A stretch of DNA of 64,000 nt, from assembly GCA_049965615.1 (NCBI GenBank), contig JBMFWD010000006.1:1-64000 (forward strand), read 5' to 3'. The notes below the pieces were generated by a model that was not told where the DNA came from, searched no databases, and was given only the letters and a program-made list of their open reading frames with translations. This document shows, piece after piece, positions 44,499-51,001 of this stretch (positions within the stretch are counted from its first letter, which is position 1; every line of letters starts with the position of its first letter). Position numbers and translations under genes: made by a program. This DNA is from Acidobacterium sp049965615 (GTDB lineage: Bacteria; Acidobacteriota; Terriglobia; Terriglobales; Acidobacteriaceae).

Positions 44499-44524
44499 CC
44501 GCTCCGGGCATCTCCCCGGAGCGG
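44499..44524 (-). terminator. Rho-independent terminator of thiC
   Basis: CCGCTCCGGG (44499-44508) and CCCGGAGCGG (44515-44524) form ten perfect pairs, 22 bp past the thiC stop. On the minus strand TTTCTTTTTTT follows. Confidence 0.8.
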
Positions 44525-44545
44525 CTTGCATTCGTCTGACTTTGC

Positions 44546-46000
44546 TTAATTCTTCGTCTGCAACTGCTGCACCTGCAAGGTCACCAACTCAGAGAGATCC
44601 TTCTTCTCTAACCCGTGCACTTCCTTGTTGAACTCGTCCACCTTGCTCGACCAGTTCATCGAGCAGAACTTCGGTCCGCACATCGAGCAGAATGCCGCTT
44701 CCTTGTAATAGTCATCCGGAAGCGTTTCGTCGTGCATGCTCCGCGCCGTCTCAGGATCAATCGACAGCGCAAACTGCTTCTCCCAGTCAAACGTGTAGCG
44801 CGCATAGCTGATCGCGTCATCGCGATCCCGCGCTCCTGGCCGATGCCGCGCAATGTCGGCCGCATGCGCCGCAATCTTGTAGGCAATCATGCCGTCCTTC
44901 ACGTCCTTCTCGTTCGGCAGTCCCAGGTGCTCTTTCGGAGTCACGTAGCAAAGCATCGAAGCCCCATGCCAGCCAATCATCGCCGCGCCAATTGCCGACG
45001 TAATGTGGTCATAGCCCGGCGCAATGTCCGTCACCAGCGGCCCCAGTGTGTAAAACGGCGCACCGTCGCACAGCTCCACTTCCTTTTCCACCTGCTCCTT
45101 GATCTTGTCCAGCGGCACATGCCCCGGCCCTTCGATCATCACCTGCACATCGCTCTCCCACGCCTTCCGCGTCAGCTCGCCCAGCGTCTTCAGCTCGGCA
45201 AACTGGGCCTCGTCGCTGGCATCGGCAATGCAACCCGGTCGCAATCCATCGCCAAGGGAGAAGCTCACGTCGTGTTTCGCCATTACGGCCACAATGCGGT
45301 CAAAGTGCTCGTACAGGAAATTCTGCCTGTGATGGTGCGTCATCCACTGCGCCAGAATCGCCCCACCGCGGCTCACAATGCCCGTGATGCGCTTGGCCAC
45401 CATCGGCACATACTGGATCAGCAGCCCTGCATGCACCGTGAAGTAATCCACGCCCTGCTCGGCCTGCTCCTCAATCACTTCCAGGTAAACATCAATATTC
45501 AGATCCTCGATGCGCTTCACCCGGTTCAGCGCCTCGTAAATCGGCACCGTGCCAATCGGCACAGGCGAATGCCGCAAAATCGCGTCCCGAATCTCCGGAA
45601 TATCCCCGCCGGTCGACAAATCCATCACCGTATCGGCCCCAAACTGCACGGCCATGTGCAGCTTGCGCAGCTCTTCGTCAATATTGGACGTCACCGCCGA
45701 GTTCCCGATATTCGCATTCACCTTGCACCTTGAAGCCACGCCAATCGCCATCGGCTCCAGCTCCGGGTGGTTGATGTTCGCGGGAATAATCAGCCGCCCC
45801 GCCGCAATCTCGTCGCGCACCAGCTCCGCGGAAATCTGCTCCCGCTTCGCAACGTACGCCATCTCCTCTGTGATCAACCCTTTACGGGCAAAATGCATCT
45901 GCGACACATTCGTATCACCCGTACGTGCGGCTTCGGCTTTGCGCCGTGCGATCCACTCGGCGCGGGGTTTCAAAATCTCTAGGGTCGGATTGGAAGCCAT
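44546..46000 (-). CDS. thiC: Phosphomethylpyrimidine synthase ThiC
   Basis: 484 residues from ATG 46000, with GAGG 5 bp upstream; a GTG two codons earlier is less likely. It is a radical-SAM enzyme converting aminoimidazole ribotide to hydroxymethylpyrimidine phosphate for thiamine. The C-terminal [4Fe-4S] motif FCSMCGPKFCSM (CX2CX4C) is intact. Core stretches NANIGNSAVTS, STGGDIPEIR, SRGGAILAQWM and EGPGHVPLDKI are canonical. The short N-terminal form lacks the extended leader of plant and proteobacterial ThiC. No TPP riboswitch is visible upstream, and no other thi gene is nearby. It is divergent from the ccmE operon. Confidence 0.96.
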   Translation of the reverse strand: MASNPTLEILKPRAEWIARRKAEAARTGDTNVSQMHFARKGLITEEMAYVAKREQISAELVRDEIAAGRLIIPANINHPELEPMAIGVASRCKVNANIGNSAVTSNIDEELRKLHMAVQFGADTVMDLSTGGDIPEIRDAILRHSPVPIGTVPIYEALNRVKRIEDLNIDVYLEVIEEQAEQGVDYFTVHAGLLIQYVPMVAKRITGIVSRGGAILAQWMTHHHRQNFLYEHFDRIVAVMAKHDVSFSLGDGLRPGCIADASDEAQFAELKTLGELTRKAWESDVQVMIEGPGHVPLDKIKEQVEKEVELCDGAPFYTLGPLVTDIAPGYDHITSAIGAAMIGWHGASMLCYVTPKEHLGLPNEKDVKDGMIAYKIAAHAADIARHRPGARDRDDAISYARYTFDWEKQFALSIDPETARSMHDETLPDDYYKEAAFCSMCGPKFCSMNWSSKVDEFNKEVHGLEKKDLSELVTLQVQQLQTKN

Positions 46001-46056
46001 GATCACCTCTCGGAAGAAAGCATCTCTACAGTCTCTCTTCTTGAAATCTTTGCTGG

Positions 46057-46062
46057 ATTATA
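46057..46062 (-). promoter_or_regulatory. Probable thiC -10 element
   Basis: TATAAT on the minus strand, 56 bp before the thiC ATG, giving a leader of about 50 nt. No clear -35 lies 16-18 bp upstream. Confidence 0.4.
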
Positions 46063-46173
46063 AATTGCGGAACCATCTCCATCGGTGGGTTCCGTCACGT
46101 TCGTTGCCATGCTGCGGGGACTCTCGCCCCCCTGCTGTTATTCTCCTCCACAATTGACAAAAATCGCACCCCC

Positions 46174-46189
46174 TGTGACAGGAATCACA
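46174..46189. promoter_or_regulatory. CRP-type binding site upstream of ccmE
   Basis: TGTGA-CAGGAA-TCACA, a perfect CRP-consensus palindrome in the thiC/ccmE divergent region. It is centred about 43 bp before the predicted ccmE start point (class II position) and has the same layout as the site before ccmF. Confidence 0.65.
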
Positions 46190-46212
46190 TGCGCCCGCTC
46201 GCAACCCTGCCG

Positions 46213-46218
46213 TAGAAT
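46213..46218 (+). promoter_or_regulatory. -10 hexamer of the ccmE operon
   Basis: TAGAAT, one mismatch from consensus, 23 bp after the CRP-type site and 9 bp before ATG 46228. No -35 hexamer is seen, as expected for an activator-dependent promoter. The transcript would be nearly leaderless. Confidence 0.55.
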
Positions 46219-46227
46219 AGTCTGGTG

Positions 46228-46734
46228 ATGAAGAGCAACGGAAACACCTACAAAATCGCCATCGCCATCGTCGTAATCCTCGGCTCCATCGCCTACCTGT
46301 CGATCAGCGCCGAGCAATCGAACAAAAGCTACTACGTGACCATCAAGGAACTGCAGACCATGGGGAACAAGGCGTACACCCGCCACCTTCGCGTCGCCGG
46401 TCAGGTAGTGCCGGGCAGCATTGTGCGTCAGGGTCCGAATGCCGACTTCACACTCTACGAGAAAACCGACAAACTCCGCGTCGAATACGTCGGCCAGGAA
46501 CCGCCGCCCGACACCTTCAAGAGCAACTCGCCCACCTTGGCAGTCGGCACCTTCGGTCGCGACGGCGTCTTCCACGCCACCGAGCTGCAGTCCAAATGCG
46601 CCTCGCACTACGCCCCCGCTCAGCCCGGAGCAAATCCCGGTGCCAAGCCCGCCATGCAGCCCGCCGCCAGAAACACAGCGGCTCCTGCACCATCCACCGC
46701 TATGGCAGAAGCGCAAACCAGTCTACGCAAATAA
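46228..46734 (+). CDS. ccmE: Periplasmic haem chaperone CcmE, cysteine (CxxxY) variant
   Basis: 168 residues: N-terminal membrane anchor (9-26), OB-fold domain (about 33-118) and a flexible Ala/Pro-rich tail. CcmE takes haem from CcmABCD through a covalent bond and passes it to CcmF. In E. coli the bond is to His130 in a KHDENY motif; here the aligned stretch is SKCASHY, with Cys124 replacing His and Tyr128 conserved, and His127 directly before the Tyr. Such CxxxY forms are known from some archaea and deltaproteobacteria. The start is ATG 46228 (an adjoining GTG is possible), with no Shine-Dalgarno sequence. It heads the ccmE-ccmA-ybaK-ccmB-ccmC-ccmD operon. Confidence 0.87.
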   Translation: MKSNGNTYKIAIAIVVILGSIAYLSISAEQSNKSYYVTIKELQTMGNKAYTRHLRVAGQVVPGSIVRQGPNADFTLYEKTDKLRVEYVGQEPPPDTFKSNSPTLAVGTFGRDGVFHATELQSKCASHYAPAQPGANPGAKPAMQPAARNTAAPAPSTAMAEAQTSLRK

Positions 46735-46744
46735 CCCGCAAGCG

Positions 46745-47512
46745 ATGAGCCCGAGCCTCATCGACGGTGCCGCAACCAGAAAGACCTTCACAATCAGGCA
46801 GCAGGAGCAGCAACCTCCTGCTTCTTCGGCCAATATGCCCACCGTCGCACAGCTCGATACCGTCTCCAAGCTCTATGGCACCTTCGCCGCGCTGCGAAAA
46901 ATCACTTTTCAGATCGAGCCCGGTCGCTGCTACGTCCTCCTCGGGGAAAACGGCGCCGGCAAATCCACCCTCCTCCGCGCTCTCGGCGGCCTCATCCGCC
47001 CCACCTACGGCACCATCAAGGTCTTTGAGGGCATCCGCCCCGAGGAAGCCCGCGGACGCATCGGCTACATGAGCCACGCACCCATGCTCTACGAACAGCT
47101 CACCGGCGCGGAAAACCTCCAATACTTCGCCAGCCTCTACCAGCAGCGCAACTGCCTCACCCCCACGCAGGCGCTCAACGCCGTCGGGCTCGACCCCGAA
47201 CTCAACCGACCCATCTCCCAATACTCCCAGGGAATGCGCCAGCGCGCCTCGCTCGCACGGGTACTCATCTCACAGCCCGAATTGCTCCTGCTCGACGAGC
47301 CATTCTCCAACATGGACATCGCCAGCGCCCATCAGATGCTCACCCTCGTTCAGCGCATCCGCGAGCAGGGCCGCACCGTCGTACTCACCACCCACCAGCG
47401 CGACCTCGCCGAACCCATCGCAGACTACATTGTCTTCCTCCGCGCCGGAGCGCTCGACTCCCTCCAGCAAGGCCCCGCCTACGCTCCCTCCACCGCCGGA
47501 GAGCAGGCATGA
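46745..47512 (+). CDS. ccmA: Haem exporter/CcmABCD complex ATPase CcmA
   Basis: 255 residues from ATG 46745; ATG 46835 (MPTVAQLD) is an alternative that removes a 30-residue Ser/Gln-rich extension. Walker A GENGAGKST, signature region YSQGMRQRASLAR, Walker B LLLLDEPFSNMD and switch His in TTHQ. The signature YSQGM instead of LSGGQ is common in CcmA and ABC-2-type ATPases. It drives release of haem-loaded CcmE from CcmC. Its stop overlaps the ybaK start (ATGA). Confidence 0.85.
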   Translation: MSPSLIDGAATRKTFTIRQQEQQPPASSANMPTVAQLDTVSKLYGTFAALRKITFQIEPGRCYVLLGENGAGKSTLLRALGGLIRPTYGTIKVFEGIRPEEARGRIGYMSHAPMLYEQLTGAENLQYFASLYQQRNCLTPTQALNAVGLDPELNRPISQYSQGMRQRASLARVLISQPELLLLDEPFSNMDIASAHQMLTLVQRIREQGRTVVLTTHQRDLAEPIADYIVFLRAGALDSLQQGPAYAPSTAGEQA

Positions 47513-47988
47513 GGACCAACGCCGCGCGCTTCCTCGATACCCTCAAAATTCCATACGAACTACGCGAGTACCAGGTAACCCCCGAAGAATTCTCCGCCGA
47601 ACTCGTCGCCGAAAAAATCGGCCTTCCTCCCGAGCAGGTCTTCAAAACCCTCCTCTGCACCACGCACGAGCGCGAGCACGTCTTCGCCGTCATTCCCGCA
47701 GATCAGGAACTCGACTTCAAAAAGCTCGCCCACGCCGCCGGAACCCGCAAAGCAGAGATGGTCTCCCTCAAAGACGTCCAGCCCCTCACCGGCTATGTCC
47801 GAGGCGGCGTCACCGTCTTCGGCGCCAAAAAGAACTTCCCCGTCTATAGCGACGAAACCATCGAACTCTTTGACACCATCTCCGTCTCCGCAGGCGCGCG
47901 CGGCCTCCAAATGCTGCTCTCCCCCGCAGACTATCTCCGCGCCGCGCAAGCCACCATCGCCCCGCTCACCAGGGAGGCCACTTCATGA
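47509..47988 (+). CDS. ybaK: YbaK/EbsC-type aminoacyl-tRNA deacylase within the ccm operon
   Basis: 159 residues; YbaK hydrolyses mischarged Cys-tRNA(Pro). The conserved Lys46 in VFKTLLC, the strand FAVIPADQELDFKKLA, and the later GG....GAKKNFPVY are the family pattern. It overlaps ccmA at its start and ccmB at its end by 4 bp each, so it is translationally embedded between two subunits of the CcmAB transporter. Whether this is functional (cysteine-related proofreading while Cys-rich cytochromes are made) or a frozen arrangement is unknown. Confidence 0.87.
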   Translation: MRTNAARFLDTLKIPYELREYQVTPEEFSAELVAEKIGLPPEQVFKTLLCTTHEREHVFAVIPADQELDFKKLAHAAGTRKAEMVSLKDVQPLTGYVRGGVTVFGAKKNFPVYSDETIELFDTISVSAGARGLQMLLSPADYLRAAQATIAPLTREATS

Positions 47989-48671
47989 GCGCCCTTCGCC
48001 GCCGACCCTACATCCTCGCCCACCTCGCCAAGGACCTCAAAATCGAATGGCGCTCCAAGGACTCAGCCAACGCCATGCTCTTCTTCGCATTGCTGGTCGT
48101 CGCCATCTTCTCGCTCGCCTTCGATCCCACCAACCCCGACCTCCGCAAGTTCACCGGCGCCATCCTCTGCGTCGCCATCATGTTCGCCGCCATGAGCGCA
48201 CTCAACCAGGTCTGGGCGCGCGAACTCCAGAATCAGGTCCTCGACGCACAGCGCATGACCAACGCCAGCGCCAACGATCTCTTCGTCGGCAAGGTCCTCG
48301 CGAACTTCATTCTCCTCACCGTCGTGGAAATCATCCTCGCCCCCCTCTTCGTCATCTTCTACAACCTCAACGTCATCGGTCAGGCCTGGCAACTCGCCAT
48401 CGTCATCCCCCTCGGCACATGGGCGCTCATCGTCAACGGAGTATTCTTCGCTGCCCTCTCCATCCGCTCGCGCAGCAGGGAAATGCTCCTCCCGCTCATC
48501 CTTCTGCCCATCTTCATCCCCGCCCTGCTCGCCATGGTCATGTCCACCACGGCCATCATCACTGGTGCCTCTGATCCCATCCTCTGGATCAAGATGCTCG
48601 CCGTCTACGATGTCATCTTTACCACCGTCTGCCTGCTGCTCTTCGACACAGTCCTCCACGCCGAAGGCTGA
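47985..48671 (+). CDS. ccmB: Haem exporter membrane subunit CcmB
   Basis: 228 residues with six predicted membrane helices, the normal size. The N-terminal HLAKDLKIEWRSKDSANAMLFFALLVVAIFSLAF and SALNQVWARELQNQVLDAQRMT are CcmB hallmarks. It forms the transporter core with CcmA. It overlaps ybaK by 4 bp (ATGA). A 97-bp gap with its own promoter-like sequence separates it from ccmC. Confidence 0.9.
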   Translation: MSALRRRPYILAHLAKDLKIEWRSKDSANAMLFFALLVVAIFSLAFDPTNPDLRKFTGAILCVAIMFAAMSALNQVWARELQNQVLDAQRMTNASANDLFVGKVLANFILLTVVEIILAPLFVIFYNLNVIGQAWQLAIVIPLGTWALIVNGVFFAALSIRSRSREMLLPLILLPIFIPALLAMVMSTTAIITGASDPILWIKMLAVYDVIFTTVCLLLFDTVLHAEG

Positions 48672-48706
48672 CTCTCACTCCCCGAATCCCAGGTGAGCCA
48701 CGTCAC

Positions 48707-48736
48707 TTACATTACCGCCGCCCAGCCTCCTATACT
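48707..48736 (+). promoter_or_regulatory. Possible internal promoter for ccmC-ccmD
   Basis: TTACAT (48707-48712) and TATACT (48731-48736) are spaced by 18 bp, 32 bp before the ccmC ATG, in the only gap of the ccm operon. Confidence 0.4.
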
Positions 48737-48768
48737 GAACTCGCAGGTAACCCACTAAGGAAATATCT

Positions 48769-49473
48769 ATGAAGTTGTTTCGCTGGCTCTGGTTCGTGGC
48801 GACTCTGGGTGTACTCGCCGAAGGCTTTTACGTAGCCATGTACGTCGTGCCACCCGATGCCTCCCAGGGAGACGTACAACGGATCTTTTACTATCACTTC
48901 GCGTCATGGTGCGGCATGGGGCTCTTCTTCCTCATCAACCTCATCTGCTCCATCACCTACCTCGCAGTCCGCAATACCAAATCCGCTCTCGCCATGAAGG
49001 CCGATTCCCTCGCCCTCGCCGCGGCGGAAATCGGCGTCGTTTACTGCACCATCGGCCTCGTCACCGGTTCGCTCTGGGGCCGCGCCGTATGGGGCATCTG
49101 GTGGACATGGGACCCGCGCCTCACTTCGACCTTTGTTCTCTGGCTCATTTACATCGCCTACCTGCTGCTGCGCCGCCTCGCGGCCGGCCCGCCCATGCGC
49201 ACACTCGCAGCCGTCATGGCTATCTTCGGCTATGTCGACGTGCCCATCGTCTACATGTCCACCCGCTGGTGGCGCACGCAGCACCCCCAGCCCGTCTTCT
49301 TTGGCGGACCCCATTCCGGCATCGCCCCCAGTATGATGCCCGCCGTCTGGTGGAACATTGCCGGCTGGCTCATGTGGGGCATTCTCATCGCCTCGCTCCG
49401 CTACGCCAGCGCACACCGTGACCAGTTGGCCGAAGAAAAGGCCGCGCAGCAGTCTCTGGAGGTAATGCCATGA
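48769..49473 (+). CDS. ccmC: Haem-handling protein CcmC
   Basis: 234 residues with six membrane helices. CcmC presents haem to CcmE. The WWD domain is intact (WGRAVWGIWWTWDPRLTS, about 103-120), with the axial-ligand candidates His43 (YYHFASW) and His172 (RTQHPQP). AAGGA lies before ATG 48769. It overlaps the 38-residue ccmD-like gene by 4 bp. Confidence 0.92.
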   Translation: MKLFRWLWFVATLGVLAEGFYVAMYVVPPDASQGDVQRIFYYHFASWCGMGLFFLINLICSITYLAVRNTKSALAMKADSLALAAAEIGVVYCTIGLVTGSLWGRAVWGIWWTWDPRLTSTFVLWLIYIAYLLLRRLAAGPPMRTLAAVMAIFGYVDVPIVYMSTRWWRTQHPQPVFFGGPHSGIAPSMMPAVWWNIAGWLMWGILIASLRYASAHRDQLAEEKAAQQSLEVMP

Positions 49474-49586
49474 CCCCGATGGAACGCTCTCATCTCCATC
49501 TCGCCTACGCTTTCACCTGGATTATCCAGCTCGCTTACGCCGCCTACGTCCTGGTTCGACTCCAGCGCGGCAAACGCACCGAGTAG
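49470..49586 (+). CDS. ccmD: CcmD-like small membrane protein
   Basis: 38 residues (MTPMERSHLHLAYAFTWIIQ, then LAYAAYVLVRLQRGKRTE): one membrane helix (about 10-29) with a basic C-terminus, the topology of CcmD. CcmD holds haem-CcmE in the CcmABC complex until ATP-driven release. GGAGG lies 7 bp before the ATG, inside ccmC, and the start overlaps the ccmC stop (ATGA). Sequence similarity in such short proteins is weak; the call rests on size, topology and place. Confidence 0.7.
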   Translation: MTPMERSHLHLAYAFTWIIQLAYAAYVLVRLQRGKRTE

Positions 49587-49632
49587 CCGCGGGCATCGGC
49601 CCTTCCGCCGAGCCAGACGTGCCACTCACCCA

Positions 49633-49657
49633 GCGAGGCCGCCATCCGCGGCCTCGC
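49633..49657 (+). terminator. Hairpin terminator of the ccm operon
   Basis: GCGAGGCCGC (49633-49642) and GCGGCCTCGC (49648-49657) form ten perfect pairs around CATCC, followed by TTCACTTT. Confidence 0.65.
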
Positions 49658-49927
49658 TTCACTTTCCGGCTCACTGCAGGAACCCGTCCCACCCTCATAC
49701 CGCCATTTCCTCGCGCCTTAAGCCCGAACTGAGCAAATAAACTTTGCCCCCATCCGGGGAAAACGGAGAGCCTGACCTGAGCTACCTCGAAGGGATCTGC
49801 AGTTGCCTTTTCTCAAACCGGCAAAAATTCAGGCTCACATCACTCGCACCTCGCTCCAACCCCACCAAAACTCCTTCCCAATCGCCCCGTTACGCTAAAC
49901 TAAACAGATAAAGGAAGGTTCCACGTC
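49658..49927 (+). other. Leader region upstream of DAHP synthase with a long-range complementary pair
   Basis: No gene seen. GAGCCTGA (49768-49775) can pair perfectly with TCAGGCTC (49829-49836), closing about 53 nt. CCCCATCCGGGG (49747-49758) is a small hairpin. I recognise no known riboswitch class. AAAGGAAGG just before 49927 is the ribosome site of the synthase. Confidence 0.3.
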
Positions 49928-51001
49928 ATGCTGGTCGTCATGAAGCCGCAGGCCACCCCTGAGCAAATTCAGGCCGTCTGCGACCAGATCCAACAGCTCG
50001 GTTTCCGCCCCCATCCACTGCCAGGCGCGCAGCGCACCGCCATCGGCATCACCGGCAACCAGGGCCAAATCGAGCGCGGCAATCTCGAAGAACTCCCCGG
50101 CGTCGCCGAGGTCATACGCGTCTCCAAGCCCTACAAACTCGTCAGTCGCGACGTCAAGGAAGAAGACACCGTCATCCGTTTCCCCGGCACCGACGCCACC
50201 ATCGGCGGACGCGACCTCGCCATGATCGCCGGTCCCTGCTCCATTGAATCTCGCGAGCAGGGCTTCGCCACCGCCGAATCCATCGCCAAGGCCGGGGCGC
50301 AATTCTTCCGCGGAGGCGCATACAAGCCCCGCACCTCGCCCTACGCATTTCAGGGCCTTGGCGAAGAGGCCCTCCAGATCATGGCCGAGATCCGCGAGCG
50401 CTTCGGCCTTCGCATCGTCACCGAGGCCATCGACTCCGAAGCCCTCGACCTCGTCGCCCAATATGCTGACGTCATCCAGATCGGCGCGCGCAACATGCAG
50501 AACTACTCGCTCCTCCGCGCCGCCGGACGCAAGCGCATGCCCGTCCTCCTCAAGCGCGGACTCGCAGCCACACTCGAAGAACTCCTCATGGCCGCCGAAT
50601 ACATCATGAGCGAAGGCAACTACCAGGTCATCCTCTGCGAGCGCGGCATCCGCACATTCACGGACCACACGCGCAACACCCTCGACCTCAGCATTGTTCC
50701 CGCAGTCAAGCGCCTCAGCCACCTGCCCATCATCGTCGACCCCAGCCACGGCACCGGCAAGCGCAACAAAGTCACCCCGCTCGCCCGCGCGGCCGTCGCT
50801 GTCGGTGCGGACGGGCTCATCATCGAAGTCCACAACCAGCCCGACCAGGCCCTCTCAGACGGAATGCAGTCCATCTACCCCGATCAGTACGAGCAGCTCT
50901 TCACCGAGTGCAGCCAGATCGCCGGCATCCTCCACAGGAACATTCCCCGTGGTATCAAGATCGCTGAAAGCGTGGGAGCAACCAGCCCTGCAACCCTCTA
51001 A
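49928..51001 (+). CDS. 3-deoxy-7-phosphoheptulonate (DAHP) synthase, type I-beta
   Basis: 357 residues; first enzyme of the shikimate pathway, condensing phosphoenolpyruvate and erythrose 4-phosphate. An N-terminal ferredoxin-like regulatory domain (about 1-68, MLVVMKPQATPEQIQAV) precedes the barrel. Active-site stretches: MIAGPCSIES, FFRGGAYKPRTSPYAFQG, QIGARNMQNYSLL, PVLLKRG, ERGIRTF and DPSHGTGKR. This is the family used by Thermotoga and Bacillus (AroA/AroG types). The N-terminal domain in Thermotoga confers Tyr/Phe inhibition. A YncE-like lipoprotein gene starts within its last codons. Confidence 0.93.
   Translation: MLVVMKPQATPEQIQAVCDQIQQLGFRPHPLPGAQRTAIGITGNQGQIERGNLEELPGVAEVIRVSKPYKLVSRDVKEEDTVIRFPGTDATIGGRDLAMIAGPCSIESREQGFATAESIAKAGAQFFRGGAYKPRTSPYAFQGLGEEALQIMAEIRERFGLRIVTEAIDSEALDLVAQYADVIQIGARNMQNYSLLRAAGRKRMPVLLKRGLAATLEELLMAAEYIMSEGNYQVILCERGIRTFTDHTRNTLDLSIVPAVKRLSHLPIIVDPSHGTGKRNKVTPLARAAVAVGADGLIIEVHNQPDQALSDGMQSIYPDQYEQLFTECSQIAGILHRNIPRGIKIAESVGATSPATL
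50936..50940 (+). promoter_or_regulatory. Ribosome binding site for the overlapping lipoprotein gene
   Basis: AGGAA inside the DAHP synthase gene, 8 bp before GTG 50949. No other acceptable start exists in that frame before the lipobox. Confidence 0.5.

Noticed and set aside
46154..46159. TTGACA as a -35 element for ccmE
   Set aside because: No -10 hexamer lies 15-19 bp downstream; the TAGAAT that fits the start is too far away, and the CRP-type site intervenes.
46174..46189. FNR box instead of CRP site
   Set aside because: FNR sites read TTGAT-N4-ATCAA; the half-sites here are TGTGA and TCACA with N6, the CRP pattern.
46001..46227. TPP riboswitch upstream of thiC
   Set aside because: Neither the CTGAGA core nor the second conserved TPP-aptamer helix is found on the minus strand, and the TATAAT element leaves only about 50 nt of leader.
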